In this document: one piece after another, positions 42,565-51,341 of the stretch | Layout of the letters: each line of letters opens with the position of its first letter | How positions within the stretch are numbered: position 1 is the stretch's first letter | From: Putridiphycobacter sp045110285 | Lineage (GTDB): Bacteria; Bacteroidota; Bacteroidia; Flavobacteriales_D; Crocinitomicaceae | Direction: 5' to 3' | Assembly (NCBI GenBank): GCA_045110285.1 | Contig: JBGCGA010000067.1 | Span: 1-63,501 of the forward strand | Length of the DNA: 63,501 nucleotides | Program-made: the position numbers and the translations under genes | Notes under the pieces: generated by a model | What the model saw: only the letters and a program-made list of their open reading frames with translations | What the model was told of the DNA's origin: nothing | Database searches by the model: none

Positions 42565-44157
42565 TCAAATTCTTAACAGCTGAATTGCAGCTTTGGCTGT
42601 CATTCTCTTTTTTAGATCACCTTTTATTTTACCAATAAAATCCTCGTGGTGCATATAGGTCATGTAGTTTTCGTATCGCTCCTGAAAACTTCCGTTTGGA
42701 AAGAATGAATTTTGAAGTCGTCTAATCTGCTTAAGTGACTTTTCCTGATTCTTTTTTTCAGTTGCAATAAACTTTTTTTCAATTTTTTCTAATTGATTTT
42801 CCATTCTTTGAAACTCGGCCGCTACAAAACTTGAACTATTTCTGTCAATAGCTAAAGCCTTTTCTAAAACATCATTTTTTAGTTTTTCTAAATCAGTTTT
42901 TTGATCAGCCAAGCTTAATTCTATGGTTTGATTTTTTGTTACAAAATCTTTCAAAACATCATCAATATGTGCTTTTAAATCCAAGACTGTATAATCGAAA
43001 TCATTGAGTTGTTGAACCAATTTTCCATTTAAAAGTATCACTGATTCACGAACTTTCAAAATCGGAAACTGTAAATTGATCTGCTCAAAAGTTGATTTTA
43101 ACTGAAGCCAATACGCTATTTCTCCCCCTCCTCCAACATAACAAACATTTGGTAAAATAGACTCTTGATAAATTGGCCGCAACAACGCATTCGGTGAAAA
43201 CCTTTCAGGACACTCATCAAGCAATGCTAATAATTCACTTTTCGAAAATATTTTGCTATTCATTGCAAAATTGTTACCGCTCTTCTCAATTCTAATTCGT
43301 TCGCCCGTTGAGTCAATATAAAACAGATTACTTTCTCTCACATATACTTGACTATGGAATCCATCCGAAAGTAATTTTTTATCGGTGGCAGACACTTCAG
43401 TGTAAGTTAACCCTTGTTGTATCTCCAATTTAACAGTAGGAATAAATGCTTTTTTCAGTTCAGAATCATCTCCATCTATTATTACCAATCCATAGTTACC
43501 AAACAGATTATTAATAAGGTTTCTATTTGCTGAAGCTAAGGTTTTAGCCTCACTGTAAGTTGATAAAAATAAAGCTATTTTTTTTCTTAACTCATCATCA
43601 TTAAATTTACTGAGCACTTGTTCTATGAAACTACAAATGGGGTCCGTATTTAACCTGCCTACAACAGTATTCTCAGCATCAGAATGTTGCCAATCAATTT
43701 TTGAACCGAACAAGTTTACATGCTTAATTTCTTCAAAATCATGGTCTTCTGTTGCCATCCAAAATACAGGAACAAAATAATTTTCACCTTGCTTTTCGTT
43801 CAGCTTTTCACACCAATTAATCACTTCCAGTATCTTGTACAAAGTATATAAAGGTCCAGTTGCCATGTTTAATTGATGACCTGTTGTAATTGTAAAAGTT
43901 TTGTTATCAACTATTTTTTTAATGTTTCCCGCTGACTTTGTACTCAATTTTATTTTCGAATTCTGAGCTAATAGGCGATCACTCAATAATGTTCTTTTCT
44001 CTTTCGAAAACTCCTTAACGTTGCATTGTTTTAGCAAGGTATCTTCGTCAAAAAAAGCACCAGCGTATTTAAGTACGTTTTCTTTTTTATTGATATAAGA
44101 ACGCACAAGTAGAGAGGATGAATTAAATTCATCAAAAGAGTACTTCATTTTTTCCAT
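42565..44157 (-). CDS. bshC: Bacillithiol biosynthesis cysteine-adding enzyme BshC
   Basis: A 530-residue enzyme that completes bacillithiol by adding cysteine to GlcN-malate. Recognised by TITTGHQLNMATGPLYTLYK, PVFWMATEDHDFEEIKHV, LLRPIYQESILPNVCYVGGGG and EIAYWLQLK, with a long C-terminal coiled coil (about 405-500). Bacillithiol is the low-molecular-weight thiol of many Bacteroidota. The start is at ATG 44157 or the nearby ATG 44148; a -7 box ends four bases before 44157, implying a leaderless mRNA. Confidence 0.94.
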   Translation of the reverse strand: MEKMKYSFDEFNSSSLLVRSYINKKENVLKYAGAFFDEDTLLKQCNVKEFSKEKRTLLSDRLLAQNSKIKLSTKSAGNIKKIVDNKTFTITTGHQLNMATGPLYTLYKILEVINWCEKLNEKQGENYFVPVFWMATEDHDFEEIKHVNLFGSKIDWQHSDAENTVVGRLNTDPICSFIEQVLSKFNDDELRKKIALFLSTYSEAKTLASANRNLINNLFGNYGLVIIDGDDSELKKAFIPTVKLEIQQGLTYTEVSATDKKLLSDGFHSQVYVRESNLFYIDSTGERIRIEKSGNNFAMNSKIFSKSELLALLDECPERFSPNALLRPIYQESILPNVCYVGGGGEIAYWLQLKSTFEQINLQFPILKVRESVILLNGKLVQQLNDFDYTVLDLKAHIDDVLKDFVTKNQTIELSLADQKTDLEKLKNDVLEKALAIDRNSSSFVAAEFQRMENQLEKIEKKFIATEKKNQEKSLKQIRRLQNSFFPNGSFQERYENYMTYMHHEDFIGKIKGDLKKRMTAKAAIQLLRI

Positions 44158-44161
44158 TATG

Positions 44162-44169
44162 CAAAGCTA
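44162..44169 (-). promoter_or_regulatory. -7 promoter box for bshC
   Basis: Minus-strand TAGCTTTG, exact consensus, with only CATA between it and the first ATG. Confidence 0.55.
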
Positions 44170-44200
44170 AAACCTTTTTGGGAAATAAAACCGAAGTTTT

Positions 44201-44662
44201 TTATCGCATTGAAGCGGCAGCAAATATAAATACTAATATTCCTAGCACATATAATGACAAAATTACAATTGTAAAAATACCAATAAATTTATAGTGTGAT
44301 TTTAGGTTTTTAAATGACTCACGAAGCACTGAATTATCTCCAGATAGGAGCCCGCCTTTCATTTTAACGGCAAAGTTATACAGATAGTAAATCGGGAAAA
44401 AATATAATAGCGCCATTAATAAATAAACAAGAGATAACAAAGCAGGAGGAAATGGCATTCCCGAACTTCGCATTCCTACTTGTGATCCAAGCGCTACGCC
44501 TGCAAACAATGCACCAATTACCATAAATCCAATGCCAATAAATCCAAGAATTGATAAAAACTTAGACCATTTGGCAGTTTCCAATAAATAGCTTTTTATT
44601 TCTGAATCGCTTATGATTCCCTGCCCAGTACCTGTGCCTGCATCAATCACTTCATTTTCCAT
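44201..44662 (-). CDS. DUF5362 family membrane protein
   Basis: A 153-residue protein with a hydrophilic N-terminus, three to four membrane segments (about 33-60, 73-95 and 125-150) and the pattern LLETAKWSKFLSILGFIGIG, FAVKMKGGLLSGDN and LRESFKNLKSHYKFIGI, typical of DUF5362 in Bacteroidota. Function unknown. Diverges from ppiB. Confidence 0.8.
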   Translation of the reverse strand: MENEVIDAGTGTGQGIISDSEIKSYLLETAKWSKFLSILGFIGIGFMVIGALFAGVALGSQVGMRSSGMPFPPALLSLVYLLMALLYFFPIYYLYNFAVKMKGGLLSGDNSVLRESFKNLKSHYKFIGIFTIVILSLYVLGILVFIFAAASMR

Positions 44663-44748
44663 ATATTATTTTTTTGTCTAAAAATAGAAATTTTTTCTAA
44701 CTCGCTGGTAAATTCTGATTTTTTAGCAAAAAATAATGGGATTATCAT

Positions 44749-44756
44749 TAACCTTG
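44749..44756 (+). promoter_or_regulatory. Probable -7 box for ppiB
   Basis: TAACCTTG, one mismatch to TAnnTTTG, 16 bases before the ATG at 44773. Confidence 0.35.
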
Positions 44757-44772
44757 CAAAAAAACAACAGAA

Positions 44773-45204
44773 ATGAAAGCAATTATAACAACAACAAAAG
44801 GTAAAATGGAGGCAGAGCTATTTGCCAATGAAACCCCTAATACAGTAAATAATTTTGCCAAATTAGCAAAAAGTGGATTTTATGATGGACTGACTTTCCA
44901 TAGAGTACTGCCTGATTTTGTCATTCAGGGCGGTTGTCCTGATGGCACAGGTGCAGGTGGTCCAGGATACTCTATTGATTGCGAAGTTACCGCTGAAAAG
45001 CAGTATCACGACAGAGGTGTTTTGTCTATGGCACACGCAGGAAGAAACACAGGTGGTAGCCAATTCTTTGTATGTCATAGCAGAACAAATACTTCTCATT
45101 TAGATGGCAACCACACATGCTTCGGACAAGTAACTGAAGGCGTTGACACTATTGATGATATTAGAGAGGGCGACATTATTGAAAAAATTGAAATTATTGA
45201 TTAA
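44773..45204 (+). CDS. ppiB: Cyclophilin-type peptidyl-prolyl isomerase
   Basis: A 143-residue single-domain cyclophilin without a signal peptide, so cytoplasmic. It has the FHRVLPDFVIQGGCPDGTG core, GGSQFFVCH and LDGNHTCFGQV; the usual W of the last motif is absent (H instead), as in several small cyclophilins. It isomerises Xaa-Pro bonds. The next gene starts 6 bases later. Confidence 0.94.
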   Translation: MKAIITTTKGKMEAELFANETPNTVNNFAKLAKSGFYDGLTFHRVLPDFVIQGGCPDGTGAGGPGYSIDCEVTAEKQYHDRGVLSMAHAGRNTGGSQFFVCHSRTNTSHLDGNHTCFGQVTEGVDTIDDIREGDIIEKIEIID

Positions 45205-45210
45205 GTAATT

Positions 45211-45759
45211 TTGAAAGCAGCTTTCGGAAAATTTTGGCTAAAGGTAATGGGGTGGACAATCCACCCTGAATTACCACCTGAAATACAAAAATGTGTTTTA
45301 GTAATGGCGCCTCACACTTCAAATTGGGATTTTTTTATCGGAAACATGGGTTTTTGGGGCGTCTATAAAATTGATGTCAAATTTTTAATAAAAAAAAGTC
45401 TTTTTATTCCTCCTTTGAGCTGGATTTTAAGATGGATGGGTGGAATTCCTGTTGATAGACATAAAAAAAGCAACTTAACTGCTGACTTAAAAAAACTGTA
45501 CGATCAATCGGAAAAATTAACAATAGTAATTACGCCAGAAGGGACACGATCTTTTAGTCCTAACTGGAAAAAAGGATTCTATTATATTGCCAAAGAAGCT
45601 AATGTACCCATAGTATTGGGATATATGGATTACCCATCAAAAACAGCTAAAATATTCCATGTTTTCGAAACCACAGAAGATGTAGATGCCGACATTGAAG
45701 CTATTCAAAATTTGTTTAAACCGTACAAAGGCAAATTTGCAGAAAAAGGAATAAACTAA
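45211..45759 (+). CDS. PlsC-like 1-acyl-glycerol-3-phosphate acyltransferase
   Basis: A 182-residue acyltransferase with the HX4D motif in APHTSNWDFFIGN, a conserved GGIPVDR, and the EGTRS motif in ITPEGTRSF. These are PlsC-family catalytic and glycerol-phosphate-binding motifs; it is shorter than most PlsC proteins and may use another lipid acceptor. The start is TTG 45211; the next Met is internal to the conserved GWTIHPE region. Its stop overlaps that of the hemerythrin-like gene. Confidence 0.85.
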   Translation: MKAAFGKFWLKVMGWTIHPELPPEIQKCVLVMAPHTSNWDFFIGNMGFWGVYKIDVKFLIKKSLFIPPLSWILRWMGGIPVDRHKKSNLTADLKKLYDQSEKLTIVITPEGTRSFSPNWKKGFYYIAKEANVPIVLGYMDYPSKTAKIFHVFETTEDVDADIEAIQNLFKPYKGKFAEKGIN

Positions 45760-46376
45760 AACTCTTGTTCAATGTAAGTGTGAATTTTAGAGATAAGTAG
45801 CTCATCTTCGATCATTCCATGCACTGCTAAGTCATTTTGAATAATGTTTAACTTTTCAAACAAGGCTTGTACCTTGCCGTGATTTTTTAATGATGAATCT
45901 TTGTTAATCAAAACTTTTTGAATGACCATTAGCTCATCAGAAACATCATGATTGTGTGTTTCTAAAAAGTGATTCAGCACAAAAACCTTTTCTTTCTCTA
46001 CAAATTCACCCTTTAGTAATTTCTCCACAAAATTGTAAAGCACTTTTTCTTCAAAGTTGATATGATTGGTAAGTTCATTATAATAGTTCACCACAAACGA
46101 CTTAAGAGTTAAGGTAATATCATTTACTCCTAATTCGTCTTTTACCTCTTTTACCAAGCCTTCAATTTGCGGAAACCAAATGGTTAGATATTCATTATGA
46201 CTTTTTTTTAGATAATCTAAAATATCTCGTAAACTAAAATGATTGAAACTATCCAAATCAAATTGGTCTGGTTCAATCAATCCTTTGTACAAACTTTCAA
46301 AAAAATCTGCATTGAGCTCCTGGGGGGAGTTAAATCTGAGCTTTACAATATTTTTATATTCGTCTGTTAAAACCAT
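45756..46376 (-). CDS. Hemerythrin-like domain protein (RIC/ScdA C-terminal type)
   Basis: A 206-residue helical protein with the di-iron ligand pattern of the ScdA/YtfE C-terminal domain: H60 (LKKSHNEYL), H105 and E109 (TNHINFEEKVL), H141/H143 (ETHNHDV) and H186 with E190 (AVHGMIEDELL). The short N-terminal CxC module of ScdA/YtfE is absent. RIC proteins repair iron-sulfur clusters damaged by NO or oxygen; without the CxC part the role may be sensing or oxygen/NO binding. The -7 box ends four bases before the ATG. Confidence 0.8.
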   Translation of the reverse strand: MVLTDEYKNIVKLRFNSPQELNADFFESLYKGLIEPDQFDLDSFNHFSLRDILDYLKKSHNEYLTIWFPQIEGLVKEVKDELGVNDITLTLKSFVVNYYNELTNHINFEEKVLYNFVEKLLKGEFVEKEKVFVLNHFLETHNHDVSDELMVIQKVLINKDSSLKNHGKVQALFEKLNIIQNDLAVHGMIEDELLISKIHTYIEQEF

Positions 46377-46380
46377 GCAG

Positions 46381-46388
46381 CAAAAATA
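46381..46388 (-). promoter_or_regulatory. -7 promoter box for the hemerythrin-like gene
   Basis: Minus-strand TATTTTTG, exact consensus, with only CTGC before the ATG at 46376: a predicted leaderless transcript. Confidence 0.55.
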
Positions 46389-46446
46389 AATAAACTTTTG
46401 TACTTAAAAGATTTTTTTGAGAGACAATTCCTTAACTTTACTCTTT

Positions 46447-47124
46447 ATGAAATACTTATTTTTATCTGTTTTGACTTCGGTAATATTGCTCAGTTGTGGT
46501 CCTTCAAAATTTGTTGAACCCATAGCTCATAAACAAATTTCTATTGGAGGCCATTTTGGCGGGCCAACATTAGATTATGGTGCTCCTATCCCCCTCCCAA
46601 TTACTGCCCTTGAGTTAGGTTACGGATTAGATACGAACGTTACTATTTTTGGAGGTCTACATACAACCGCCATCTTATTTGGCAATCTACAAATGGACTT
46701 TGGAGCAACATTTAAAGTGTACGAACAAAAAAAATATGTTCCTAATCTATCAGTGACACCTGGATTTAATTTCATTTACTCTTTTAGTGGGGCAACTGGA
46801 AAGTTTTGGCCTACGATTGACGCCAACGCTTTTTGGAATTACGGCAGCCGAAAAAGTTATTTTTACGCTGGTGTAAACAATTATTTTGAATTAAGTAGTA
46901 CAATGGCAAACAATCAACCACAATCAAAACATTGGCTTTTTAATCCCCAAATTGGACATGTACTCAAAGGAAAAAATGGACATGGACAGCTTACAACCGA
47001 GATAAAGTGGTTGGGACCTAATTTAAACAACGACTATGCCTTTATACCATACTCCACTCCCCATGGCAGCCAAGGTGCTATTGGAATTTATTTAGGGTAC
47101 AGATGGTTAATCAAAAATAAATAA
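46447..47124 (+). CDS. Hypothetical outer-membrane lipoprotein
   Basis: A 225-residue lipoprotein: MKYLFLSVLTSVILLSC gives a lipobox LLSC with C17. The mature part is glycine- and aromatic-rich with strand-like repeats (ISIGGHFGGPTLDYG, FGGLHTTAILFGNLQ, GAIGIYLGYRWLIKNK), suggesting a small barrel-like fold. No family recognised. Start at ATG 46447; an upstream TTG at 46417 is rejected because it would disrupt the signal peptide. The next gene follows after one base. Confidence 0.7.
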   Translation: MKYLFLSVLTSVILLSCGPSKFVEPIAHKQISIGGHFGGPTLDYGAPIPLPITALELGYGLDTNVTIFGGLHTTAILFGNLQMDFGATFKVYEQKKYVPNLSVTPGFNFIYSFSGATGKFWPTIDANAFWNYGSRKSYFYAGVNNYFELSSTMANNQPQSKHWLFNPQIGHVLKGKNGHGQLTTEIKWLGPNLNNDYAFIPYSTPHGSQGAIGIYLGYRWLIKNK

Positions 47125-47125
47125 G

Positions 47126-48013
47126 ATGAAGAATATTTTATACGTTACAATACTGTTTTCAATTTGGTCATGTAAAAAAGTAGTTCTTGACCAACTTGCT
47201 TTTCCGAGCGAAAAATTAGAAAGCTATCAATTTGAAGGATATGATGCAGGTAATCAAAGCGTACCTGACGAATATGCAGTTAACCCTAATATGCGGACTT
47301 TGATTACAATGCAGTCTAAAGATGCCAGTTCAGGAGAAAGCTATACAATTTACGGCGTATATATAGGAGATACAGCAACAATCAGTTCAGACACTGTTAT
47401 CCTATATTGCCATGGACAATCTTTACATATGGACATTTACTACCCGAGAGCTTCAATGCTTGCTAATGCAAACGGTAAATATAATTATGGTGTTTTCATG
47501 ATGGATTATAGAGGTTACGGTATGTCGGAAGGAGTATCTGATGAAGTAGGTTTATCGGAGGACGTAGATGCCTCAATTAATTGGCTAAAAAGCAAAGGAG
47601 CAACAGGAGATAGAACAATCTACTACGGCTTTAGTTTAGGATGCATACCGGTAATAGAACGTGCGGCTTTCAAAACTGATTTCACTCCAGCAAAAATAGT
47701 GTTGGAAGCACCGTTGGCATCAGTTGCAAATCTTGCTCACAGCTCAACAATTATTAATGTTGACCCAGCATTTATTTCAACGCTTAAATTTGACAATGCG
47801 GAAAATATTAAATCTGTGAGTGAACCCTTACTATGGTTTCATGGCGAAGAGGATGATTATATTGCTTTACCAAATGGCGAATTAATTTTTAATAACCATA
47901 CTGGAGAATATAAAGAAGGAATTAAAGTAGCAAACGCGGGACATTCAAACATACCAGCGATATTTGGATTTGAAAAATACGTTTCAAAAATGGGTTCATT
48001 TATAAGAGAATGA
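47126..48013 (+). CDS. Alpha/beta hydrolase lipoprotein
   Basis: A 295-residue alpha/beta hydrolase with a lipoprotein signal (lipobox SIWSC, C16). Oxyanion-loop region YCHGQS (95-99), nucleophile elbow GFSLG with S170, acid D243/D244 in HGEEDDYI and catalytic H273 in AGHSN. Similar to BEM46/YqkD-type serine hydrolases. Substrate unknown. Probably co-transcribed with the preceding lipoprotein gene. Confidence 0.84.
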   Translation: MKNILYVTILFSIWSCKKVVLDQLAFPSEKLESYQFEGYDAGNQSVPDEYAVNPNMRTLITMQSKDASSGESYTIYGVYIGDTATISSDTVILYCHGQSLHMDIYYPRASMLANANGKYNYGVFMMDYRGYGMSEGVSDEVGLSEDVDASINWLKSKGATGDRTIYYGFSLGCIPVIERAAFKTDFTPAKIVLEAPLASVANLAHSSTIINVDPAFISTLKFDNAENIKSVSEPLLWFHGEEDDYIALPNGELIFNNHTGEYKEGIKVANAGHSNIPAIFGFEKYVSKMGSFIRE

Positions 48014-48107
48014 AAATAATTCTAGGCTATTTTTCTTAGGTCTTCATTTTTTAACTTTTTGTTAAAAAGTATCCTATAATTGTGGACAAGTTTGAATTAT
48101 TTACGAC

Positions 48108-48115
48108 TAAATTTG
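48108..48115 (+). promoter_or_regulatory. -7 promoter box for carB
   Basis: TAAATTTG, exact consensus, 34 bases before the ATG at 48150. Confidence 0.5.
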
Positions 48116-48149
48116 CAGGCAATTTGAAAATTGAAAATACCTAACAATT

Positions 48150-50966
48150 ATGCCTAAAGATTCTAGCTTAAAATCAATTTTATTAATCGGTAGTGGACCT
48201 ATTGTAATCGGTCAAGCATGCGAGTTTGACTATGCCGGCTCTCAAGCAGCTAGATCCTTAAGAGAAGAAGGAATTGAAGTAACTTTAATAAACAGTAATC
48301 CTGCCACTATTATGACAGATAGTGTCATTGCTGACAATATTTATTTAGAACCTTTAGAACCAGCTTCTATTGAAAAAATACTTGAAAAGCATAAAATTGA
48401 TGCTGTACTACCTACTATGGGTGGACAGACCGCATTAAATTTATGTATAAAATGTGATGAGTTAGGAATTTGGGAAGAACATGACGTAAAAATTATAGGG
48501 GTTGACATTGCAGCGATCGAAATTACCGAAAACAGAGAATCTTTTAGAAATCTGATGGAAGAAATTGGTATTGGAATGGCTCCTCAGACTACTGCAAAAT
48601 CATTCTTAGAAGGTAAAAAAATTGCACAGGAATACGGTTTTCCATTGTGTATTAGGGCTTCTTTCACGTTAGGAGGTGCAGGAGCAGCAGTTGTTTACGA
48701 AGAAGAAGAATTTGAAAAGCACTTGACTAGTGGATTACATAAATCACCTATTCATGAGGTAATGATTGACAAAGCATTATTAGGGTGGAAAGAATATGAG
48801 TTGGAGTTATTGAGAGATAATAACGACAACGTTGTGATTATTTGTTCGATCGAAAATTTCGATCCTATGGGCGTTCACACAGGCGATTCTATTACCGTGG
48901 CCCCTGCCATGACATTGTCTGATACTACTTTCCAAAAAATGAGAAACATGGCCATCAAAATGATGCGTTCTGTTGGTAATTTTGCTGGAGGATGTAATGT
49001 TCAATTTTCTGTTAGTAATGACGAAAGAGAAGAAATAATTGCAATTGAAATAAACCCAAGAGTGTCTCGCTCATCAGCTTTAGCTTCAAAAGCTACTGGG
49101 TATCCAATTGCAAAAATTGCAGCTAAATTAGCTATCGGTTATAATTTAGATGAATTAAAAAATCAGATTACAAAAACGACTTCGGCGCTTTTTGAACCAA
49201 CTTTGGATTACGTTATTGTGAAAATTCCAAGATGGAATTTTGCTAAATTTCCTGGTGCAGATGACAAGTTAGGGCTTCAAATGAAAGCTGTTGGGGAAGT
49301 AATGGGGATTGGTAGAACATTTCAAGAAGCGCTTCAAAAAGCGTGTCAATCTCTAGAAATTGGTAGAAACGGACTTGGAGCAGATGGGAAAGAAATTACT
49401 GATCAAAATAAAATATTGGAAAGCCTTGAATTTCCAAGCTGGGACAGGCTCTTTCATATTTATGATGCCATTAAACTTGGTATTCCATTCAAAACAATCA
49501 AAGAAAAAACCAAAATTGACAATTGGTTTTTAAGACAGATTGAGGAACTTATTAATTTAGAAAAGGTAATCGGTAAATTTGATATTAATTCAATTTCAAA
49601 AGAGTTGATGTATGAAGCAAAACAAAAAGGTTATGCCGATAGACAAATTGCACATCTTTTAAAATGCCTTGAATCAGAAGTTTATTCTAAACGTGACGAG
49701 TTCAATATTAATAGAGTGTACAAAATTGTTGATACTTGTGCTGCTGAATTCCCTGCTGAAACGCCATATTATTACTCTACTTTCGATATGGAAAATGAAT
49801 CGATAGTAACGCCTAGAAAGAAAATTGTTGTTTTAGGGTCAGGTCCTAACAGAATAGGGCAAGGAATAGAATTCGATTATTCTTGTGTCCACGGTGTATT
49901 GGCTGCAAAAGAATGCGGTTACGAAACCATCATGATTAATTGTAATCCTGAAACAGTTTCAACGGATTTTGATACAGCGGACAAACTTTACTTTGAACCA
50001 GTTTTTTGGGAACATATTTATGACATCATCCGTCATGAAAAGCCAGAAGGTGTAATTGTCCAATTAGGAGGACAAACTGCTTTAAAATTAGCTGAAAAGT
50101 TAGAGCGCTACGGCATCAAAATTATGGGCACTTCATTTGATGCGCTAGATTTAGCTGAAGATAGAGGTCGCTTTTCTACACTACTTGAAAAAAACAATAT
50201 CCCTTTCCCTAAATATGGGGTAGTTGAAAGCGCAGAGCAAGCATTAGAATTAGCCAAAGATTTAGGATACCCATTACTAGTTAGACCGTCATACGTTTTA
50301 GGGGGACAAAAAATGAAAATTGTTTTAAGTGACGAAGAATTAGAGCACCATGTCGTTGACATCTTACACGAGTTACCTGATAATCAAATTTTATTAGATC
50401 ACTTTTTAGGAGGGGCTATTGAGGCGGAGGCTGATGCTATTTGTGATGGAAAAGACGTTAAAATAATTGGCGTAATGCAGCATATTGAGCCTGCTGGAAT
50501 TCATTCAGGAGATTCTTATGCAGTTCTGCCTCCATATAACTTAGGAGATTTTGTAATGACACAAATAGAAGACATTACTAAAAAAATTGCCGTAGAATTG
50601 CAGACTGTGGGGCTAATGAATATTCAGTTTGCTGTAAAAGATGATATTGTTTATGTAATCGAAGCCAACCCAAGAGCATCTCGAACAGTACCATTTATTG
50701 CAAAAGCTTACCAAGAACCGTATGTGAATTATGCAACCAAAGTTATGTTAGGGCATAAAAAAGTAGCTGACTTTGATTTTAATCCACGTCAAGAAGGATA
50801 CGCCATTAAAATTCCAGTATTTTCTTTTGACAAATTTCCAAATGTTAACAAAGAGTTAGGCCCAGAAATGAAATCAACAGGTGAAGCTATTAGATTTATT
50901 AAAAACTTAAAAGATCCGTTCTTTCAAGACATTTACAGCGAAAGAAACTTATACTTGAGTAAATAA
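48150..50966 (+). CDS. carB: Carbamoyl-phosphate synthase large subunit, short form
   Basis: A 938-residue protein with the two homologous ATP-grasp halves: first half with GSGPIVIGQACEFDYAGSQA, NINPATIMTD-type and FTLGGAGAAVVY segments, second with GSGPNRIGQGIEFDYSCVHG and RPSYVLGGQKM. It makes carbamoyl phosphate for pyrimidines and arginine. It stops shortly after the second ATP-grasp domain (ERNLYLSK), so the C-terminal MGS-type allosteric domain of E. coli CarB (1073 aa) is missing. I recall that flavobacterial CarB is often about 950 residues. No carA is present in the window. Confidence 0.95.
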   Translation: MPKDSSLKSILLIGSGPIVIGQACEFDYAGSQAARSLREEGIEVTLINSNPATIMTDSVIADNIYLEPLEPASIEKILEKHKIDAVLPTMGGQTALNLCIKCDELGIWEEHDVKIIGVDIAAIEITENRESFRNLMEEIGIGMAPQTTAKSFLEGKKIAQEYGFPLCIRASFTLGGAGAAVVYEEEEFEKHLTSGLHKSPIHEVMIDKALLGWKEYELELLRDNNDNVVIICSIENFDPMGVHTGDSITVAPAMTLSDTTFQKMRNMAIKMMRSVGNFAGGCNVQFSVSNDEREEIIAIEINPRVSRSSALASKATGYPIAKIAAKLAIGYNLDELKNQITKTTSALFEPTLDYVIVKIPRWNFAKFPGADDKLGLQMKAVGEVMGIGRTFQEALQKACQSLEIGRNGLGADGKEITDQNKILESLEFPSWDRLFHIYDAIKLGIPFKTIKEKTKIDNWFLRQIEELINLEKVIGKFDINSISKELMYEAKQKGYADRQIAHLLKCLESEVYSKRDEFNINRVYKIVDTCAAEFPAETPYYYSTFDMENESIVTPRKKIVVLGSGPNRIGQGIEFDYSCVHGVLAAKECGYETIMINCNPETVSTDFDTADKLYFEPVFWEHIYDIIRHEKPEGVIVQLGGQTALKLAEKLERYGIKIMGTSFDALDLAEDRGRFSTLLEKNNIPFPKYGVVESAEQALELAKDLGYPLLVRPSYVLGGQKMKIVLSDEELEHHVVDILHELPDNQILLDHFLGGAIEAEADAICDGKDVKIIGVMQHIEPAGIHSGDSYAVLPPYNLGDFVMTQIEDITKKIAVELQTVGLMNIQFAVKDDIVYVIEANPRASRTVPFIAKAYQEPYVNYATKVMLGHKKVADFDFNPRQEGYAIKIPVFSFDKFPNVNKELGPEMKSTGEAIRFIKNLKDPFFQDIYSERNLYLSK

Positions 50967-50970
50967 ATTT

Positions 50971-51195
50971 GTGATTTTTAAGGAACTAATCTTTATTCTT
51001 GGTATTATTCTTATTTTTAGAATAATAGGAAAGGTGATGTCTGCTCGAAGACAAGTTAATGAGCATAATACCCTTCAGAAAGAACAAGAATTAAAGGCAA
51101 AGAGTGAAGCAAATATTGGAAAAACGAGTATCTCAAAAATCAATAAAAAAAACTTAAAGGATAAAGACTTTTCGGCTTTTGAAGAAGTGGATTGA
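50971..51195 (+). CDS. DUF4834 family small membrane protein
   Basis: A 74-residue protein: one N-terminal membrane helix (ELIFILGIILIFRIIGKVM), then a charged tail ending DFSAFEEVD, the typical DUF4834 pattern. The start is GTG 50971, four bases after the carB stop. Function unknown; carB association is frequent in related genomes to my knowledge. Confidence 0.78.
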   Translation: MIFKELIFILGIILIFRIIGKVMSARRQVNEHNTLQKEQELKAKSEANIGKTSISKINKKNLKDKDFSAFEEVD

Positions 51196-51341
51196 ATGTC
51201 AGTAGACTGATCATTTTTCATTTAAGATATTTTTTGTTTTTTTCAATATATGATCGCTAATAAATCGCTACATTTAGCCAACAAAATATTGGAAAAATAA
51301 TTAAGGAGACAAAACTTAAGCGTCTATCTAATCAAATCATT

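Noticed and set aside
51250..51275. Direct repeat ATCGCTA-ATAA-ATCGCTA before the YfhO-like gene
   Set aside because: Only 7 bases, two copies, in AT-rich DNA; too weak for an operator claim.
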